Shown here piece after piece: positions 58,303 through 64,000 of a stretch of DNA of 64,000 bases (positions within the stretch are counted from its first letter, which is position 1; every line of letters begins with the position of its first letter). Under the pieces are notes generated by a model. That model had not been told where the DNA came from. It did not search any database and was given only the letters and a program-made list of their open reading frames with translations. The position numbers and the translations under genes are program-made. This stretch comes from Tetranychus cinnabarinus (Eukaryota; Arthropoda; Arachnida; Trombidiformes; Tetranychidae), in the NCBI GenBank assembly GCA_022266195.1, contig WHVY01000001.1:19034001-19098000 (forward strand). The letters run 5' to 3'.

Positions 58303-59636
58303 AATGACGGATCAACCACGGCGAGGTACTATTGATGACTATCCAGAGCGATTGTTAAATCATTGAGATGACTCTATTAGGGCATTGAAAGAAAGGAAAA
58401 TTTTTTAATTAAGATAATTTAAAACCATAAACGAGTCACTAAGAAAATGGTTAAAGAAAAAGATAAAGAAAAAGTTTCAAAGTTTCCAGATTATCTGGTT
58501 AACTACATCGACTTCGTAGACTTCGTAGTTACTGGCAACTGGTTAGAGGAGGGAAAGTAACCAAGTATGGTTACGGTAACCAGTCATTACTTGTTGGCTA
58601 TTATTGTTGATAAACTTGGTCAACTGCAAAAATTATTAAAATAAATGTCAGATCAGTAAAGGCCTGAAAGAGTTAAAACCTTATTTATAAATGAATAGTT
58701 TAGATTCGATTCTGATTTAGTTCAGTATTCTAGTTGATAATTTCAATAAACACCGAAACTAGTAAACTTTCTTGGTTGTGGCTCAGTTGGAGTCAATGGG
58801 ACAACAACAGTGGTTGAATAAAAATGGTTTTTGAAATTTACATTGAAAAATTTGTTTGATTTTATTGAAATTTTTTATGGTTCCATGAATCGAAACTCTT
58901 GAAATCCGAAACTCTCAGATTTTGACTATAAATTTCAGCTCTTGAGAGTTGTAGTGAGTTTAACTGTTCAAACTGTTTATAAGTAAATGAAGATGTTTTT
59001 TTGTTTATGAGCTTTGGTGAGCTTTTTGAATTTAAGGAAAGTTATCGGGTAATTCAATATTTTATTAGTTTAAAATGAGATCAAAACAATTAAGAAATGC
59101 TTTTTGGAATGGTTATTTACAAGCCAATAACCTGACAAATATGGCATTCCAAGATCAAGGATAATTTTTAACAATAATTTATTGACTTTAATGTGAAGAT
59201 GAAATTGGCATTTGATTTCGTTTTGCTAACAATTTTAAGTTGGAAGTGAATTAAAGTGAATAATGTTGTTAAAATTTGTGTGATGATATTGAAAACATGG
59301 AAAGTTAATCAAAAAGGAAGAACAAAGATGAAGATGAATAACCATGTTGTTGTTAAGATAATTATATTTATAATGGAATAACAGAAAATGATGAATAAAT
59401 ATGATGAGATCCTAAACAGTTGGTCATGGACTTGGTTGAAAAATTTTACACATTGGTGACCTCAAATTTGGTAGCAGTGGTTCATTATGGTTAGGAATTG
59501 TGATAATGTAATTTTAATGATTGATGAATGTGATGGTCGACAAAAAATGTTGCTGGTAAAAATGATGTTCATCTGGCTGATGAATGGTAACGACTAGAGA
59601 TCAATAAATAGACATTATTGGAGCAAAACAGAGCCA
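58303..59636. other. Spacer with right 0.5-kb repeat
   Basis: Contains the right copy of the direct repeat (58493-58986). The rest, to the Ly6 gene, shows no coding signal. Confidence 0.5.
58493..58986. repeat. 0.5-kb direct repeat, right copy
   Basis: Partner of 56715-57213. Its left end has an extra small tandem duplication (CGACTTCGTAGACTTCGTAG) absent from the left copy. The spacing between the start points is about 1.78 kb. Confidence 0.9.
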
Positions 59637-60093
59637 TCAATGATAAACTAATTGTGTCATGACGAGTAAACCAATAATGATTATAGATGTTGGTACCAAT
59701 GATGAACCAGAATCTTTATTACAGCCATCATCCTTGCAGCAATAAACACAATCGTAAGAGTCTTTTGACATATCACATTGTTGACGAAGTTTAAAAATGT
59801 TGTCGAAAGCGGGTTCACGGAAATTACATGGTCCAAGAGCACATTCTCTGATCACTTTTCGTGGCTGGTTAGCTATAGATATAATTAAATAGACAAAAGA
59901 ATAGAGATAAAAATAGTAAAAATCGATAACAAATTAGCATAAATCTGATAATTACCTGTTTTAAGCATCCTCACTAAACACCTATCATAAGCTTGGTTAT
60001 TTGGACACTCTATCAGATCTACATCAGGACATGGCTCCGAGCTGTAGCTATCACATATGTAACATTTTAACCCAATCACCTTTCCAATAATCA
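59637..60093 (-). CDS. Ly6/three-finger GPI-anchored protein (5' exon uncertain)
   Basis: Two exons (59956-60093, 59637-59872) join in frame. The mature domain starts LKCYICDSYSSEPC and ends DCVYCCKDDGCN, with ten or more cysteines in Ly6/uPAR order and the signature CC..D.CN. A C-terminal hydrophobic tail (TSIIIIGLLVMTQLVYH) after a small-residue stretch (DSGSS) predicts GPI anchoring. Such proteins (fly Sleepless/Quiver, Boudin, Crooked) act at the cell surface in ion-channel trafficking and septate junctions. The first visible exon begins in phase 1 after an acceptor (TTTTTCAG), so the start codon and most of the signal peptide are in an upstream exon. Candidates end with donors near 60972 (ATGCTTATACTTTCAAATG) or near 60815 (ATGAAAAACTTGAAACG). 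Confidence 0.82.
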
Positions 60094-61222
60094 CTGAAAA
60101 ACAAACAAATAATTAAGAAAAATTAGTCAAATAATAAGATTTATAAACATTAAATTGATAAACAAGAAATGGAAACTCATATCCATTAAAGATACATTAT
60201 GCCTTGTAAACATATGATTTTCATCTGTTCAACAAAACTGGACTCATAAAGGGGGTTGCATTGAAATTACAGTTAATTTTAAATATTGTTGTTACATGAA
60301 TAAAATGACAGATAAAACTCAGAATTTTGTGTCGTTTATTCCATAAATCAACTTGATTTGAAGATAATAATCATTAATCTTTAATCCAAAGAGTACTAAT
60401 ATAATGAATCAAGCTCCCTTGTTATGCACAAAAATATAATTCGTGATTAATTGATCACAGGAGAAATCATTTTCTGTGTTTATCAAGCTTTTTTCCTGTA
60501 AACTTGATTATTTCTCACGAATTTCAGATTTTAATCTGAAAAAAACAATCTTAATGATTGAAAGATTCATTCGTAAAATTTTTTAGAAATGAAGTTTTAA
60601 GGTACAAAAAATACAGATTATGAATCTGAAAGCTATTTTCAGCTGAATTTCATAAAATAAAATTAATTTCAAGTTTCAAAATGTTGAAAATTACAGCAAT
60701 TAAAAGATCGCAATTTTATCATAAAAATCAAGTGTTGATACACAGCTTTCGTTGCTTAACAAAGGCAGCAAAAAATTTATCATAAGTTTGTGATGATGTC
60801 AGTCTTTAACTAACCTGAGACTCGTTTCAAGTTTTTCATGGTTATTTATGTTCATCATCAAGCTCAATACCGTTCAGATTAAAAACTGGGTTGCTAAATT
60901 GATTTGAAAGATATTCCGTTGATTAAATAAAATGTACATTACAACAAGAAGGGAGTAACGATCAATTTACCATTTGAAAGTATAAGCATTTCTTGAATTG
61001 TCCAAGGCTTATTTGATCATTCATCTCAATCAAATCAACTTCAATTACACCAATTGACAAACATTTTTTTTTAACTCTCTTTCAACCTCTTTTAGTCAAC
61101 CAGAAACATATTGACAATAAACAATTTACAGAATTGATCTAATAAAGTTGAAATGTAAAAAAAGTCAATCATTTCTGTTGAATCTAAATTTCCCTCGCTT
61201 CAATATCTTTTTGCAAGGAACG
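60094..61222. other. Divergent spacer between Ly6 gene and SLC22-like gene
   Basis: 1.1 kb, AT-rich. It probably holds the missing first exon of the Ly6 gene (minus strand) and the leader of the transporter; TTTTTGCAAG just before 61218 could be an acceptor of a 5' UTR intron. Confidence 0.4.
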
Positions 61223-63217
61223 ATGGCGAAACCAGAGACAAAACCTAAATACAGTAAAAGCTTGAGCCATGAGCGCGTTGAACATATTTCAGATATAATT
61301 GGTTCCTGGGGTCCACTTCAGAAGCGACTTTTCCTATTTTTGGGAATTATTTATTGTGTAGCTCCATATAACAATGCAAGTTTATTTTTTTATGCCATTA
61401 AAAGTGATATCGTCTGTGTTGAATCGGATGATTCAGAGGTAAGTTAATGTGTCTTCATAGATTCTGCTCTAGTTTTTACTTTATAACCCAAATTTTGTAG
61501 ACTTCAATTGAAGCAGATCAATGTACATTTGATGAATTGGATTCTTGTGCATCTTGGTATCACAATGTGACCAGGACAACAATAACCAAAGAGGTGAGTG
61601 AAATGATAATTTCATTTTTTTTAGTTCCTGTGATACACATTCATATGAGATCTAGTATCATCTGGCCTTTTGATGATAATTTTTATTCTAGTGGGATTTG
61701 GTTTGTGAGCGTTACTGGCTTCGATCAGTTGTCCTCTCGTCTTATCAGTTTGGCTACCTAGTCTCAGGTCTGATTGTTGGTTACATCTCGGACAGGCATG
61801 GACGCAAACTGGCCATTTTGTTTTGCATTTTACTGGAGATTGTCTGTAGTCTCGGTCTTATTTTATCACCAAATGTTTACGTTTTCATAGTAATCCGAGT
61901 TTTCCATGGTATTGGTGGCTATGGACGTTATTTGGCCTCAGTTATTTTACGTGAGTTTCTTCTAAAAATTTAACCATCGACATTATATACTCATCTATTT
62001 TTATCATACCAATAGTCATGGAAAGTGTGGGACCCAACCTTCGAGGTCGAATCCTTATCTGTTATGAATGGGTTTGGTTTCTCGGAGAATATGTCATGAT
62101 GTTTGTCACCTATCATGTACCCAAGTTTAAATACATTTACATGGGATCAATGATTTTCCAATTACTATGCATTGGAATTGTAACAATATTACCTGAATCA
62201 GCTCGATGGCAACTTGTGGTTGGACAAATTGACAGAGCTGAGGAAACGTTGCGCTTGTATGCCAAAAAGAGGAAATCTAAAGGTGCTGAGAGTGACACTG
62301 AAACTGCTAACAAAGACGACGAACAAAAGGAACTGTTTGACCTTAAACTTGACAAATTGCGTGGTCATCTATATTCTGGAGAAAGGCCAACTACATTTAG
62401 AGGATTGTTTTATTTGATTCGTCAACCACGAATCTCTCGATTTTGCTTTGCATTGTATGTTATCTGGTTTCTTCGGACATTCATTGGATGGGGATTAATC
62501 TATAGTACACTTGATCTTTCTGGTAATGTTTTCATCAACAATGCAATCATCTTAACAGCAAGTGTCCTAGCCAATCTATTCATGACCTGGAAAATTGATT
62601 CCTTCCGCCGTCGATCAATGTTAATCACGTTTTTCTTGATGACCTCTGTTTTGCTTTGTGCCTCAATTGCATTCGTTGAATCTCATCAATATATTATTCC
62701 TCGGATGATTTTGATTGCCTCGGGTAAATTTTTCTCAACAGCCATCTACAGTTTAGTTTATGTTTACACATCAGAAATATTTCCAACCAACATTCGTCAC
62801 CTTGGTGTTGGAACTTGCTCCATGGTATCAAGAATTGCCTCCATTTCAGTTCCATTCTTAGCTCAATTGGTGAGTTTAGGTTAATTTTAATTTTTGTAAA
62901 ATTGATTCTAATTGTCTTCTTTAAACATGTTAAACCAGGCTTTTTCCTGGTAGCGATTCAAGTAAGGTTGATTCGCTTCTCTCATGAGCTCAATATGATC
63001 CATCATTTAATTCAATTTAATTAATTTTATCTTTCTTTTCATTTAATTTGATTACTTAAAGACTGCCGCTACAAGTCTGAAATTAACTTTTGGTATATTT
63101 GCTGCAATGGGAATCGTTGGAGCATTAGCAGCTACATTATTACCCGAAACAAAAGGCAAAGAGATTCCTGATACAATTGAAGGAATGGTTGAAATACATG
63201 CAATTAACAAACCATGA
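61223..63217 (+). CDS. SLC22-like organic ion transporter (MFS)
   Basis: Five exons (61223-61438, 61501-61593, 61692-61950, 62016-62869, 63062-63217) join in frame to 525 residues, the usual size. SLC22 carriers move organic cations or anions across the plasma membrane. The first span (KRLFLFLGIIYCVAP) is followed by a Cys-rich extracellular loop with an N-glycosylation site (HNVTRT), then WDLVCERYWLRSVVLSSYQF. The MFS signature GYISDRHGRK follows span 2. PESARWQLVVGQIDRAEE after span 6 is typical of SLC22. The signature at span 10-11 is YVYTSEIFPTNIRHLGVG, and LPETKGKEIPDTIEGMVE closes the protein. Substrate cannot be told from sequence. Such transporters have roles in xenobiotic handling. 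Confidence 0.92.
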
Positions 63218-63847
63218 ACAGTTCTAGAATTAAAATGAATTAATTACTGCTTTAAAACATTTAAGATTTTGCTTTGAAAATTTAGCAACAAGAGATTCAA
63301 GTTTGTATATTGTTATTGATAATTTTACCAAAAACATAATTTATAATGACTAACCTAAACATTGTATTTTCAAGACTCAACTCAAAAATAAAGATTACTC
63401 TCACTTTATTTGTGAAACTAATAACATTTCTTCGTTTTAATATTAGATTCGTCAAACAACTCACATGTATTTTTAATCAAGATAGTCAACAATTTATGGT
63501 TATTTAATGCATTATAATCGTTCCAATGTCATAAAACTAGGATTAATAAAGATAAAGTCTTAATATAATAACCAACAACCTCATTAACAGAAATGAATAT
63601 CATTAACATTTCGTCTGTCAAGACTTCAAGTATTGATTGTGGTTTAAGTAAAAAAATTGATATGAATTATCTAAATCTAGCTAATTCCAATCATCAGAGA
63701 GCAATTTTATTTTTCAGATCAACTGTTTGCTTCAAACCATCAGAGATTCAGACTCTTAATTTCTGGTCAACAGTTAATTGACGAATTCATTTTAGTTCAA
63801 TTTTGTTTTGTCATCAAAACTAATATTAATCATCAATATTAATCATA
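63218..63847. other. Spacer before the UGT gene
   Basis: Contains the transporter 3' UTR (AATAAA near 63390) and the UGT promoter region. A 62-codon frame at 63593-63781 shows no features. Confidence 0.45.
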
Positions 63848-64000
63848 ATGAAAATAGTTTTCTTGCCAATGGATGCGTGAGTATCAATCAAATGACTTTA
63901 TAAATTCGTAATTTCAATTAAATCTTTTTCATTGTCAAGTTATGGTCATGTCAACGCTTGTATTGGCTTGGCAAATATGCTTCGAGACTTCGGTCATGAC
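63848..64000 (+). CDS. UDP-glycosyltransferase, 5' end only
   Basis: Two exons (63848-63876 and 63940 to the window edge) join through a 63-base GT-AG intron to MKIVFLPMDAYGHVNACIGL and ten more residues, ending at FGHD. This is the start of the GT-B fold N-terminal domain: a first beta-strand, a GHV.A glycine-histidine loop with the presumed catalytic His, and the first helix. The lack of a signal peptide and this exact style of N-terminus resemble the cytosolic, bacterial-type UGTs that spider mites acquired by horizontal transfer and use in detoxification. The rest of the gene is outside the window. Confidence 0.75.

Noticed and set aside
56715..58986. LTR retrotransposon
   Set aside because: Direct repeats are present but no TG..CA ends, primer-binding site or reverse-transcriptase motifs lie between them.
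1..64000. tRNA, rRNA, CRISPR, bacterial operon or transposase signatures
   Set aside because: I looked for T-loop-like GGTTCGAATC blocks, spaced repeats and transposase motifs and saw none convincing; without a covariance-model search a tRNA could still be missed.

Overview
The window reads as nuclear DNA of a small-genome arthropod, most likely an acariform (trombidiform, spider-mite-like) mite. The genes are eukaryotic with GT-AG introns of mostly 50-400 bases, the DNA is AT-rich, and orthologues of animal housekeeping genes are packed with small spacers. Two lineage hints support a mite. A single-exon secreted protein resembles the mite group-7 allergen / juvenile-hormone-binding-like family. 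At the right edge, the first exons of a UDP-glycosyltransferase have the N-terminus I associate with the bacterial-derived UGTs of spider mites. Species identity is inference.

Layout. 0-4 kb: 3' part of a multi-pass membrane protein gene (+). 4.5-5.3 kb: secreted group-7-allergen-like protein (-). 6.6-7.4 kb: mitochondrial SSB (-). 8.0 kb: an orphan copy of CNOT1 exon 1. 10.2-14.9 kb: liprin-alpha (+). 16.9-17.5 kb: secretory cyclophilin B (-). 19.2-28.5 kb: CNOT1, scaffold of the CCR4-NOT deadenylase (+). 29.2-30.1 kb: p24/TMED cargo receptor (+). 30.9-32.9 kb: BAG3/Starvin-like co-chaperone (-). 33.6-34.1 kb: MPV17-like membrane protein (+). 35.1-36.9 kb: CCDC47 (-). 37.5-39.6 kb: golgin-84 (-). 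40.2-41.1 kb: a SLC39A9/ZIP9 pseudogene fragment and a small secreted protein (-). 43.0-44.0 kb: RNF41/NRDP1-type RING ligase with an unusual C-terminus (+). 47.7-55.1 kb: RALGAPA, the catalytic alpha subunit of the Ral GAP (-). 57.9-58.3 kb: a doubtful ORF inside a direct repeat. 59.6-60.1 kb: Ly6/three-finger GPI protein (-). 61.2-63.2 kb: SLC22-like transporter (+). 63.8 kb to the end: UGT (+).

No operon-like logic links the genes. Several belong to the secretory pathway (cyclophilin B, TMED, CCDC47, golgin-84), and two of these share a TATCGATA (DRE-like) motif 120-205 bases upstream of the start codon.

The most distinctive signal is a set of short, partial, ectopic copies of neighbouring genes: CNOT1 exon 1 with its 5' flank, mtSSB exon 4 and 3' flank, a TMED exon-1 piece, a BAG-domain piece, a frameshifted ZIP9 piece between direct repeats, and a 0.5-kb direct repeat at 56.7/58.5 kb. 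This suggests frequent local copy-and-insert rearrangement rather than classical transposons, none of which I recognise here. Other signals are a 74-nt near-perfect hairpin at 46.06 kb and a RING ligase whose usual C-terminal domain seems to be replaced by a domain resembling one I associate with arthropod retroelement ORFs.
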